64,000 bases of DNA from Pseudomonas sp. Irchel 3A7 (lineage in GTDB: Bacteria; Pseudomonadota; Gammaproteobacteria; Pseudomonadales; Pseudomonadaceae). The notes under the pieces are model-generated. The model did not search any database. It worked only from the letters and a program-made list of their open reading frames with translations, and was not told the DNA's origin. The position numbers and the translations under genes are program-made. The stretch is from positions 1-64,000 of the forward strand of contig NZ_FYED01000021.1 of the NCBI RefSeq assembly GCF_900187565.1, written 5' to 3'. This document shows, piece after piece, positions 1 to 10,736 of this stretch (positions within the stretch are counted from its first letter, which is position 1; each line of letters begins with the position of its first letter).

Positions 1-80
1 TCCCGAACTCAGAAGTGAAACGATGCATCGCCGATGGTAGTGTGGGGTTTCCCCATGTGAGAGTAGGTCATCGTCAAGAT
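1..80 (+). rRNA. rrf: 5S ribosomal RNA, 3' part
   Basis: The first 80 bases match the 3' two thirds of gammaproteobacterial 5S rRNA, including the conserved CCGAACTCAGAAGTGAAACG segment and the GGGGTTTCCCCATGTGAGAG arm. The 5' part lies before the window. It closes an rRNA operon that precedes birA, and an intrinsic terminator follows within 12 bases. Confidence 0.95.
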
Positions 81-90
81 TAAATTCCGA

Positions 91-126
91 AACCCCTATC
101 TGCGTATGCAGGTAGGGGTTTTGTTT
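91..126 (+). terminator. rrn operon terminator
   Basis: A 13-bp stem (AACCCCTATCTGC paired with GCAGGTAGGGGTT, one G-T pair) closes on a four-base loop and runs into TTGTTTTG. It lies directly behind the 5S rRNA and should end the rRNA transcript. Confidence 0.9.
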
Positions 127-214
127 TGTCCGCAGAAAAACAGCCTCGCCAGGTTTCTATGCAACGGCTCGGGGCGTGGATATCATGCGGGCCTCATTGT
201 GAGGCGAGACTTGC

Positions 215-1174
215 ATGCTGACGTTGTTAAAGCTTCTTAAAGATGGCCGATTCCATTCGGGTCAAGCGCTGGGCGCTGCCTTAGGTGTTAGTCGCAGTGC
301 TGTATGGAAGCAGCTTCAGCAGTTGGAGGCTGAGCTGGGGGTATCCATTCATAAAGTACGAGGACGCGGTTATCAGCTGGCTGCACCGCTGACGCTACTC
401 GACCCTGTGGAAATCGGGCGGTTGGCACCCTCTTGTAACTGGCCTGTCCTGGTCTTCGACTCAATCGATTCCACGAATGCTGAGGCGCTTCGCGCCATCG
501 AGCGGCTTCAAGCTGCGCCCTTTCTAGTGCTAGCCGAGCGGCAGACTGCTGGCCGAGGGCGGCGAGGGCGGAAGTGGGTGAGCCCATTCGCAGAAAACAT
601 CTATTACAGCTTGGTGCTGCGTATTGAGGGCGGGATGCGGCAACTGGAAGGGTTGAGTCTTGTTGTTGGGCTTGCCGTCATGCAGGCCTTGCGCGAGTTA
701 GGTGTTCCGGGGGTGGGTTTGAAGTGGCCAAACGACGTCCTGGTCGGCCAGAAGAAAATTGCCGGAATATTGCTGGAGCTGGTTGGGGATCCTGCGGATG
801 TATGCCATGTCGTGTTGGGTGTCGGTATAAATGTAAATATGCAGATGACCGATGAGGTTGATCAGCAATGGACATCCATGCGTCTCGAGTCCGGACAGAT
901 GTTTGATCGCAATCGCCTGGTTGCGAAGATTGGGACGATGTTGCAGAAATATTTGGAGCGGCATCAGGTTGGCGGATTTTCGGCTGTCCAGGCTGAGTGG
1001 GAGCAAAATCATCTGTGGCAGGGGCGCGCTGTGTCGTTGATTGCTGGCGTTAACCAAATAAATGGCGAAGTATTGGGTATCGATAGCCAGGGCGCCTTGC
1101 GATTGAAGGTGGATGGTGTGGAAAAAGTCTTCAGTGGTGGTGAGCTGAGTCTGAGGTTGCGCAATGATTCTTGA
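215..1174 (+). CDS. birA: Bifunctional biotin-[acetyl-CoA-carboxylase] ligase / biotin operon repressor BirA
   Basis: This cytoplasmic enzyme makes biotinyl-AMP and transfers biotin to the carrier protein of acetyl-CoA carboxylase. With biotinyl-AMP bound, the family also represses biotin synthesis genes. Residues 1-60 form a winged helix-turn-helix, so this is the long repressor-type form. The biotin/ATP loop GRGRRGR is at about 113-119 and the catalytic KWPNDV at about 170-175. The C-terminal cap ends in a beta-rich domain. The length of 319 residues is usual for the family. Its last 11 bases overlap coaX, so the two cofactor genes are probably translationally coupled. Its biotin operator targets are not in this window. 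Confidence 0.96.
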   Translation: MLTLLKLLKDGRFHSGQALGAALGVSRSAVWKQLQQLEAELGVSIHKVRGRGYQLAAPLTLLDPVEIGRLAPSCNWPVLVFDSIDSTNAEALRAIERLQAAPFLVLAERQTAGRGRRGRKWVSPFAENIYYSLVLRIEGGMRQLEGLSLVVGLAVMQALRELGVPGVGLKWPNDVLVGQKKIAGILLELVGDPADVCHVVLGVGINVNMQMTDEVDQQWTSMRLESGQMFDRNRLVAKIGTMLQKYLERHQVGGFSAVQAEWEQNHLWQGRAVSLIAGVNQINGEVLGIDSQGALRLKVDGVEKVFSGGELSLRLRNDS

Positions 1175-1913
1175 GCTCGACTGCGGAAACAGTTTTATTA
1201 AGTGGCGTGTGCTTGAAGCGTGCACCCGGCAAGTGGTGGGGGAGGGGGTTGTCGATTCGGACTTTGCATTGATCGAGGGCTTGAAAGGGCTCGAGGGGCC
1301 CGCTCTCAGGTCGTGTCGATTGGTCAGTGTCAGGACCGCTGAAGAAACCAGTGCATTGATCTCTCTGTTGAAGGAGGTGTTCGATGTTTCTGTGGTGTGC
1401 GCGTCTCCGGCGCGTGAGATGTCTGGCGTTCGTAATGGCTATGAGGAGTTTGAGCGACTAGGGCTTGATCGCTGGCTTGCTTTGCTCGGTGGGTATCATC
1501 TGGCCACCGGCGCGTGCCTTGTGCTGGACTTTGGTACGGCTGTTACCGCTGACTTCGTAGCTGCTGATGGTGAGCATCTCGGTGGGTTCATATGTCCTGG
1601 GATGCCGTTGATGCGCAATCAGCTTCGTACTCATACCCGTAAGATCCGTTACGGTGATCTTGCTGCCGAGCGTGCTTTGGAGAATCTCCTCCCGGGCCGT
1701 ACGACTGTTGAGGCGGTCGAGCGCGGTTGCCTGCTGATGCTGAGGGGGTTTGTGATGACTCAGCTTGAGTTGGCGCGCAGCTATTGGGGTAAGGAATTCA
1801 CAGTGTTCCTTACAGGTGGTGATGCGGCCCAGGTTTCGGAGATCGTGCCCGAGGCCAGGGTGGTCCCGGATTTGGTGTTTGTCGGCTTGGCTATGGCGTG
1901 CCCTTTGCCCTGA
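1164..1913 (+). CDS. coaX: Type III pantothenate kinase CoaX
   Basis: It phosphorylates pantothenate, the first step of coenzyme A synthesis. The type III enzyme belongs to the ASKHA fold, is not feedback-inhibited by CoA and usually needs a monovalent cation. The N-terminal phosphate motif is seen as ELDCGNSFIKW (residues 3-13). The second motif is VLDFGTAVTADF (about 119-130), with the family GLDRWLAL segment before it. The length of 249 residues is normal. The ATG lies inside the end of birA, which is the usual Pseudomonas arrangement. A SPOR-domain gene starts 7 bases after the stop, so three genes are probably cotranscribed. Confidence 0.95.
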   Translation: MILELDCGNSFIKWRVLEACTRQVVGEGVVDSDFALIEGLKGLEGPALRSCRLVSVRTAEETSALISLLKEVFDVSVVCASPAREMSGVRNGYEEFERLGLDRWLALLGGYHLATGACLVLDFGTAVTADFVAADGEHLGGFICPGMPLMRNQLRTHTRKIRYGDLAAERALENLLPGRTTVEAVERGCLLMLRGFVMTQLELARSYWGKEFTVFLTGGDAAQVSEIVPEARVVPDLVFVGLAMACPLP

Positions 1914-1920
1914 GGTCTTT

Positions 1921-2361
1921 ATGCGTTGGTTGTTTCTGCTGCTGCTTGTTCTCAATGTGTTTTATTACATCTGGCATCAACAAGAGGCTCCTCTGCGTGC
2001 AAAGGATGTGACGCCCTTGAGTTTGTATCGGGGATCCCAGCAGGATATTCGTCTGCTGAGTGAGGCAACAGACTCGACAAAAGATAAGGCAAAGGCCCTC
2101 CAATCGGATGCGGGATGTCTATATGTGGGTGGCTTTGCACGTCAGGATGTTGCTCAGGGGCTTGAGCGCAGATTGAGCGGTATGGATGTCAAGTTTCAGG
2201 CGCTGCCTAAAGGTAGTGCTGAGTCCGCCGGTTACTGGGTGCGGGTAGCCCCGGAAAGCAGGCGCTGGCTTGATGACTTGCAGCTGCTGAACCTTTCTAG
2301 AGAATTCAATGAGTTAAAACATAAAATAATGCCTTGCGAGGGGGTTGCACCCATCGAATAG
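1921..2361 (+). CDS. SPOR-domain membrane-anchored protein
   Basis: This protein has 146 residues. An N-terminal hydrophobic segment (MRWLFLLLLVLNVFYYIW, residues 1-18) looks like an uncleaved inner-membrane anchor. A linker of about 45 residues follows. The part from about 60 on has the SPOR pattern (CLYVGGFARQDVAQGLERRL, then YWVRV). SPOR domains bind septal peptidoglycan stripped of stem peptides, so a periplasmic role near the division site is inferred. The ATG at 1921 is chosen because an upstream in-frame start at 1765 lies inside coaX and codes for unlikely sequence. The same gene sits at this place in P. aeruginosa (PA4278, recalled). Its exact function is not known. Confidence 0.8.
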   Translation: MRWLFLLLLVLNVFYYIWHQQEAPLRAKDVTPLSLYRGSQQDIRLLSEATDSTKDKAKALQSDAGCLYVGGFARQDVAQGLERRLSGMDVKFQALPKGSAESAGYWVRVAPESRRWLDDLQLLNLSREFNELKHKIMPCEGVAPIE

Positions 2362-2462
2362 TTTGCATAGAATGGCGCCCGCTCCACAGTGAAGACCTAA
2401 AACGGTAAGCAATGTGAAGCGAGGTCAACGCAGCTAACCTCAGGTTTTTAATGAGAAAATGC

Positions 2463-2490
2463 TTGACAGAAGGCTGGCATGATATAGAAT
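2463..2490 (+). promoter_or_regulatory. Sigma70 promoter of the Tyr-Gly-Thr tRNA operon
   Basis: TTGACA at 2463-2468 and TAGAAT at 2485-2490 are 16 bases apart. A GC-rich discriminator (GCCGGCTCGC) follows, typical of stringently controlled stable-RNA promoters. tRNA-Tyr begins 14 bases after the -10 box. Confidence 0.85.
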
Positions 2491-2503
2491 GCCGGCTCGC
2501 TTA

Positions 2504-2588
<85 letters not shown>

Positions 2589-2612
2589 TTTTTAGCGAGA
2601 GCTGCAAGCCTC

Positions 2613-2686
<74 letters not shown>

Positions 2687-2712
2687 AGTTTGCAGGTTTT
2701 GCACGGTGTTTC

Positions 2713-2788
2713 GCTCTTGTAGCTCAGTTGGTAGAGCACACCCTTGGTAAGGGTGAGGTCAGCGGTTCAAATCCGCTCAAGAGCTCCA
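2713..2788 (+). tRNA. tRNA-Thr (anticodon GGT)
   Basis: A 76-nt cloverleaf with acceptor GCTCTTG/CAAGAGC, anticodon loop TTGGTAA (GGT) and encoded CCA. A terminator follows at once. In P. aeruginosa a second tuf gene follows this tRNA; here there is none. Confidence 0.96.
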
Positions 2789-2794
2789 TATAAC

Positions 2795-2826
2795 AAGGCA
2801 GATATGAAAATATCTGCCTTTGTTTT
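2795..2826 (+). terminator. Terminator of the tRNA operon
   Basis: A perfect 11-bp stem (AAGGCAGATAT / ATATCTGCCTT) with a GAAA tetraloop runs into TGTTTT. It ends the Tyr-Gly-Thr transcript before tRNA-Trp. Confidence 0.9.
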
Positions 2827-2912
2827 AATGGCTTGTGGTTGCGCCGCGATATCCGAGAGGATGGTGGGGCGTATCGGTAGTGATGCCGTATCCAGGGTCG
2901 TTGAGTAAATTG

Positions 2913-2941
2913 TTGTAAAGTCTTCTTCGGGCCGGCATAAT
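2913..2941 (+). promoter_or_regulatory. Promoter of tRNA-Trp-secE-nusG
   Basis: TTGTAA (2913-2918) and CATAAT (2936-2941) have the ideal 17-base spacing. tRNA-Trp starts 20 bases downstream. Because a terminator separates the preceding tRNAs, this promoter probably also drives secE and nusG. Confidence 0.65.
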
Positions 2942-2961
2942 GGTCGGCCTGATTTTGTTTT

Positions 2962-3037
2962 AGGTCAGTAGCTCAATTGGCAGAGCGACGGTCTCCAAAA
3001 CCGTAGGTTGGGGGTTCGATTCCCTCCTGACCTGCCA
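2962..3037 (+). tRNA. tRNA-Trp (anticodon CCA)
   Basis: A 76-nt cloverleaf with acceptor AGGTCAG/CTGACCT, anticodon loop CTCCAAA (CCA), T-loop GGTTCGATTCC and encoded CCA. It is 45 bases before secE, as in other Pseudomonas. Confidence 0.96.
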
Positions 3038-3082
3038 GATTCACCAGGTGTGTCTGGCTTTCTTTTCACAGGATCTTCATAG

Positions 3083-3451
3083 ATGACTCCTAAAGCTGAA
3101 GCTCAAGGCTCTCGCTTCGATCTGCTCAAGTGGCTAGTAGTAGTTGCTTTGGTGGTTGTTGGCGTTGTTGGCAATCAGTATTACTCTGCTTCGCCGATCC
3201 TGTACCGCGTGCTCGCTTTGCTTGTGATTGCTGCTGTAGCTGCCTTTGTAGGCCTGCAGACGGTTAAGGGCAAGTCTTTCTTTGTACTGGTTAAGGAAGC
3301 GCGCACCGAGATTCGTAAAGTCGTATGGCCAACTCGCCAAGAAACCACGCAGACCACGTTGATCGTTGTGGCTGTTGTCCTGGTTATGGCGTTGCTGTTG
3401 TGGGGGCTCGACTCCCTGCTCGGCTGGCTTGTTTCCTTGATCGTCGGCTAA
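3083..3451 (+). CDS. secE: Preprotein translocase subunit SecE
   Basis: SecE clamps the two halves of SecY in the inner-membrane SecYEG channel. The 122 residues show three membrane segments at about 15-35, 41-61 and 92-120. Between the second and third lies the conserved amphipathic motif EARTEIRKVVWPTRQET, the signature of the essential SecE core. The long three-helix form is usual in gammaproteobacteria. nusG begins 9 bases after the stop, so the pair is an operon, probably read through from tRNA-Trp. secY itself is at 28861 in this window. Confidence 0.97.
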   Translation: MTPKAEAQGSRFDLLKWLVVVALVVVGVVGNQYYSASPILYRVLALLVIAAVAAFVGLQTVKGKSFFVLVKEARTEIRKVVWPTRQETTQTTLIVVAVVLVMALLLWGLDSLLGWLVSLIVG

Positions 3452-3460
3452 GGGTGTCCC

Positions 3461-3994
3461 GTGGCTAAGCGTTGGTATGTTGTGCATGCTTACTCCGGTT
3501 ACGAGAAGCATGTCATGCGCTCGCTGATTGAGCGCGTAAAGCTGGCTGGCATGGAAGATGGCTTTGGCGAGATTCTGGTTCCCACTGAAGAAGTGGTTGA
3601 AATGCGTAATGGCCAGAAACGCAAAAGCGAGCGCAAGTTCTTCCCGGGTTACGTGCTGGTTCAGATGGATATGAACGAGGGTACTTGGCACTTGGTCAAG
3701 GATACTCCTCGGGTGATGGGTTTCATCGGCGGTACTGCTGATAAGCCGGCGCCGATCACCGATAAAGAGGCAGAAGCTATTCTGCGTCGCGTCGCTGATG
3801 GCAGCGATAAGCCGAAGCCGAAGACGTTGTTCGAGCCGGGCGAAACCGTACGCGTCAACGACGGGCCATTCGCCGATTTTAACGGCGTTGTCGAAGAAGT
3901 TAACTACGAGAAGAGCCGGATCCAAGTGGCGGTGCTCATTTTCGGTCGCTCTACTCCGGTAGAGTTGGAGTTCAGTCAGGTCGAAAAGGTCTAG
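3461..3994 (+). CDS. nusG: Transcription termination/antitermination factor NusG
   Basis: NusG binds RNA polymerase, suppresses pausing, and links it to Rho or to the ribosome through S10. The 177 residues contain the NGN domain (about 5-115, beginning KRWYVVHAYSGYE) and a C-terminal KOW domain (about 124-177, with ETVRVNDGPFADFNGVV). The start is GTG, nine bases after secE. The encoded partner S10 (rpsJ) is at 19631. A terminator lies 15 bases past the stop and separates it from rplK. Confidence 0.97.
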   Translation: MAKRWYVVHAYSGYEKHVMRSLIERVKLAGMEDGFGEILVPTEEVVEMRNGQKRKSERKFFPGYVLVQMDMNEGTWHLVKDTPRVMGFIGGTADKPAPITDKEAEAILRRVADGSDKPKPKTLFEPGETVRVNDGPFADFNGVVEEVNYEKSRIQVAVLIFGRSTPVELEFSQVEKV

Positions 3995-4009
3995 CTGAGC
4001 AAGCATCCC

Positions 4010-4038
4010 AACCCCGCAGCCTTAGGCTGTGGGGTTTT
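4010..4038 (+). terminator. Terminator after nusG
   Basis: A 12-bp stem (AACCCCGCAGCC / GGCTGTGGGGTT, one G-T pair) with a TTA-type loop is followed by a short T run. It ends the secE-nusG transcript. Confidence 0.85.
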
Positions 4039-4066
4039 GTCGTCACTGGGATAAACGCGCAAGTAA

Positions 4067-4096
4067 CCGGGGAGCCTTTCGAGGCGTTTGAACCCG
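4067..4096 (+). promoter_or_regulatory. Candidate L1-binding leader of rplKA
   Basis: A hairpin GCCT-TTCG-AGGC (4074-4085) sits on a GGGG/CCC base helix (4069-4072 with 4093-4095). An asymmetric loop GTTTGAA lies on the 3' side. This is the shape of the L1 site in 23S rRNA and of the known L1 autoregulatory leader, 16 bases before rplK. The assignment is inferred from structure only. Confidence 0.5.
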
Positions 4097-4111
4097 TAAT
4101 TGGAGTGCCTC

Positions 4112-4543
4112 ATGGCCAAGAAGATTACCGCTTACATCAAGCTGCAAGTGAAGGCCGCTCAGGCTAACCCAAGCCCACCTGTTGGTCCTGCACTGGGTCA
4201 GCACGGCGTGAACATCATGGAATTCTGCAAGGCTTTCAACGCCCGTACTCAGGGTCTTGAGCCAGGTCTGCCGACTCCAGTGATCATCACTGTCTACAGC
4301 GACCGTAGCTTCACGTTTGAAACCAAATCCACCCCTGCTTCGGTACTGCTGAAGAAGGCGGCCGGTCTGACCAGCGGTTCCGCTCGTCCGAACACCGTTA
4401 AGGTTGGCACCGTAACCCGTGCTCAGCTGGAAGAAATCGCGAAAACCAAAAACGCGGATCTGACTGCAGCTGATATGGAAGCAGCCGTGCGTACCATCGC
4501 CGGTTCTGCTCGTAGCATGGGCCTTAACGTGGAGGGTGTGTAA
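4112..4543 (+). CDS. rplK: 50S ribosomal protein L11
   Basis: L11 binds the GTPase-associated region of 23S rRNA together with L10 and L12, and it is needed for RelA activation on stalled ribosomes. The 143 residues match the family along their length: the proline-rich hinge is NPSPPVGPALGQHG near residue 20 and the RNA-binding half ends in SARSMGLNVEG. The ATG at 4112 is preferred over an in-frame ATG four codons upstream, because it has GGAG at a good distance and gives the canonical MAKKI start. Its stop TAA shares its last base with the ATG of rplA. Confidence 0.97.
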   Translation: MAKKITAYIKLQVKAAQANPSPPVGPALGQHGVNIMEFCKAFNARTQGLEPGLPTPVIITVYSDRSFTFETKSTPASVLLKKAAGLTSGSARPNTVKVGTVTRAQLEEIAKTKNADLTAADMEAAVRTIAGSARSMGLNVEGV

Positions 4544-5238
4544 TGGCTAAGCTGACCAAGCGTCAAAAGGCTATCGCCGGCAAAATCGAAGCAGGCAAGG
4601 CCTACAACATTGTAGACGCCGCTGCACTGCTGGCTGAGCTGTCGACTGTCAAGTTCAGCGAGTCGTTCGACGTTGCTGTGAACCTGGGTGTTGACCCACG
4701 TAAATCCGACCAGGTTGTTCGTAGCGCTACTGTGCTGCCACACGGCACTGGCAAGACCGTTCGTGTTGCTGTGTTCACCCAGGGTCCTGCTGCTGAAGCC
4801 GCTCTGGCTGCCGGCGCTGACCGTGTAGGTATGGACGACCTGGCTGCCGAAATGAAAGGCGGCGACCTGAACTATGACGTAGTGATCGCATCCCCGGATG
4901 CCATGCGCGTTGTAGGTCAACTGGGTCAGATCCTCGGTCCACGTGGCCTGATGCCTAACCCTAAAGTCGGCACCGTAACTCCAGACGTAGCTACCGCGGT
5001 TAAAAACGCCAAGGCTGGTCAGGTTCGTTATCGCACCGACAAAAACGGCATCATCCACACTTCCGTTGGCAAGATCGGCTTCGATGCCGTCAAGCTGAAG
5101 GAAAACGTTGAAGCTCTGATCGCCGACCTGAAGCGTATCAAGCCAGCTTCTTCGAAAGGCATCTACGTCAAGCGCGTTACCCTGAGCACCACCATGGGCC
5201 CAGGTCTGGTTATCGACCAGAGCTCGCTGGACGCATAA
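4543..5238 (+). CDS. rplA: 50S ribosomal protein L1
   Basis: L1 forms the mobile L1 stalk that helps release deacylated tRNA from the E site. In enterobacteria it also represses its own operon by binding the rplK leader. The 231 residues are the usual length, with the signature ILGPRGLMPNPKVGTV near 147-162. Start and stop of the two genes overlap by one base (TAATG), so translation is coupled and L1 repression upstream of rplK would control both. A candidate binding site is at 4067-4096. Confidence 0.97.
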   Translation: MAKLTKRQKAIAGKIEAGKAYNIVDAAALLAELSTVKFSESFDVAVNLGVDPRKSDQVVRSATVLPHGTGKTVRVAVFTQGPAAEAALAAGADRVGMDDLAAEMKGGDLNYDVVIASPDAMRVVGQLGQILGPRGLMPNPKVGTVTPDVATAVKNAKAGQVRYRTDKNGIIHTSVGKIGFDAVKLKENVEALIADLKRIKPASSKGIYVKRVTLSTTMGPGLVIDQSSLDA

Positions 5239-5239
5239 G

Positions 5240-5437
5240 ACAAAAGTTGGCGCAAGCAATTGCGCCAGTTTGAAAGATTGGGGTCCCTGCCTGGCGGGGG
5301 CTATCCAAGACCGTAGGCGACGTAAGTCTTAAACCTCAAGCCTACGCAGATGGTGCTCCCGGTTCCTTACCGAATCAGACACCAAAACGACATCCGGTTT
5401 CGACTGGATGAAACGGTATCAAGCAGGAGTTAAACCC
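5240..5437 (+). promoter_or_regulatory. L10 leader of the rplJL-rpoBC operon
   Basis: The 199 bases before rplJ are non-coding and rich in pairing segments, such as GTAGGCG with CGCCTAC-like sequence around 5310-5347 and GGGGTCCCTGCCTGGCGGGGG at 5280-5300. In gammaproteobacteria this region binds the L10-(L12)4 complex for autoregulation. The position and folding potential support the call; the exact kink-turn was not modelled. Confidence 0.6.
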
Positions 5438-5938
5438 GTGGCAATTAAACTCGAAGACAAGAAGGCCATCGTCGCTGAAGTCAACGAGGCTGCCAAAGTC
5501 GCTCTGTCCGCTGTCGTGGCTGATGCCCGTGGCGTAACAGTAGGCGCGATGACCGGACTCCGTAAAGAGGCTCGTGAAGCTGGCGTTTACGTACGTGTTG
5601 TACGTAACACCCTGCTCAAGCGCGCTGTTGCTGACACTGAATTCAGTGTCCTCAACGACGTGTTCACTGGCCCTACCCTGATTGCGTTCTCCAAAGAACA
5701 TCCAGGCGCTGCTGCCCGGATCTTCAAGGAATTCTCAAAGGGTCAGGACAAGTTCGAGATCAAGGCAGCTGCGTTCGAGGGCAAGTTCCTCGCAGCTAAC
5801 CAAATCGACGTACTGGCAACTCTGCCGACCCGTGACGAAGCAATTTCTCAGCTGATGAGCGTGATTCAAGGCGCTACCAGCAAGTTGGCTCGTACTCTGG
5901 CGGCAATTCGCGACCAGAAAGAAGCTGCTGCAGCCTAA
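5438..5938 (+). CDS. rplJ: 50S ribosomal protein L10
   Basis: L10 is the base of the ribosomal stalk: its N-terminal domain binds 23S rRNA next to L11 and its C-terminal helix carries L12 dimers. The protein has 166 residues. The start chosen is GTG at 5438, because AGGAGT lies 8 bases upstream and MAIKLEDKK is the Pseudomonas N-terminus; an in-frame ATG 30 bases upstream would lie inside the leader. The C-terminus ends in a long alanine-rich helix (LARTLAAIRDQKEAAAA). It is followed by rplL after 75 bases. Confidence 0.95.
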   Translation: MAIKLEDKKAIVAEVNEAAKVALSAVVADARGVTVGAMTGLRKEAREAGVYVRVVRNTLLKRAVADTEFSVLNDVFTGPTLIAFSKEHPGAAARIFKEFSKGQDKFEIKAAAFEGKFLAANQIDVLATLPTRDEAISQLMSVIQGATSKLARTLAAIRDQKEAAAA

Positions 5939-6013
5939 GGCTCGTCAACTTCTCGCGTTTTTTGTTTTTTTCGATGGTCGCGTAGGCCGTCCCCAATATC
6001 AGGAATTAGATTC

Positions 6014-6379
6014 ATGTCTATCTCTCAGAACGATATCCTTGAAGCAGTTGGCAACATGTCCGTAATGGAAGTTGTTGAGCTGATCAAAGCTTTCGAAGAA
6101 AAATTCGGCGTTACCGCTGCTGCTGCATCGGCTGGTCCAGCTGTTGCTGCTGCCGTTGCTGAAGAACAAACCGAATTCAACGTCATGCTGACCGAAGCTG
6201 GCGAGAAGAAAGTTAACGTGATCAAGGCTGTACGTGAACTGACCGGTCTGGGCCTGAAAGAAGCCAAGGCTGTAGTTGACGGCGCTCCTGCCATGGTTCT
6301 GGAAGCTGTTGCCAAAGACGCAGCTGACAAAGCCAAAGCAGCTCTGGAAGAAGCAGGCGCTAAAGTCGAGCTGAAGTAA
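6014..6379 (+). CDS. rplL: 50S ribosomal protein L7/L12
   Basis: L12 dimers on L10 recruit and activate the translational GTPases, including EF-G and EF-Tu encoded later in this window. The 121 residues consist of an N-terminal dimerisation helix (about 1-32), an alanine/valine-rich hinge (about 36-52) and the globular C-terminal domain. The conserved GLGLKEAKAVVD factor-binding helix is at about 78-90. It needs more copies than L10, which fits the separate start region and the attenuator placed after it. Confidence 0.97.
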   Translation: MSISQNDILEAVGNMSVMEVVELIKAFEEKFGVTAAAASAGPAVAAAVAEEQTEFNVMLTEAGEKKVNVIKAVRELTGLGLKEAKAVVDGAPAMVLEAVAKDAADKAKAALEEAGAKVELK

Positions 6380-6425
6380 GCATCGACTTTGCGTTTCCAG
6401 CCCGAGCGTTAAGCGAAAGGCTGAT

Positions 6426-6454
6426 GGCTGGTGGCTCTTGCCACCGGCCTTTTT
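6426..6454 (+). terminator. Attenuator between rplL and rpoB
   Basis: GGCTGGTGGC-TCTT-GCCACCGGCC (two G-T pairs) is followed by five T residues. In E. coli a partial terminator at the same place lowers rpoBC transcription below rplJL; the same role is inferred here. Confidence 0.85.
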
Positions 6455-6598
6455 CCGTTATTGGCAGCCGACTGGGTCGGGCCGATAGCGAGCTGTAACC
6501 ACCCGATGCGGTGGCGCAAACCATGGGGTTTGCACGATTTTCTGGTCGCTCCCGTCGGGAGGGGCCAAACAAGCAGGTGACCAAGCTGGGGAACGCTG

Positions 6599-10672
<4,074 letters not shown>

Positions 10673-10736
10673 CACGTGACGCGAATCGAGAGCGGGGCAG
10701 GATAGCCCGCTCTCTGCTCCGCCAGGAGGAAAGGCC

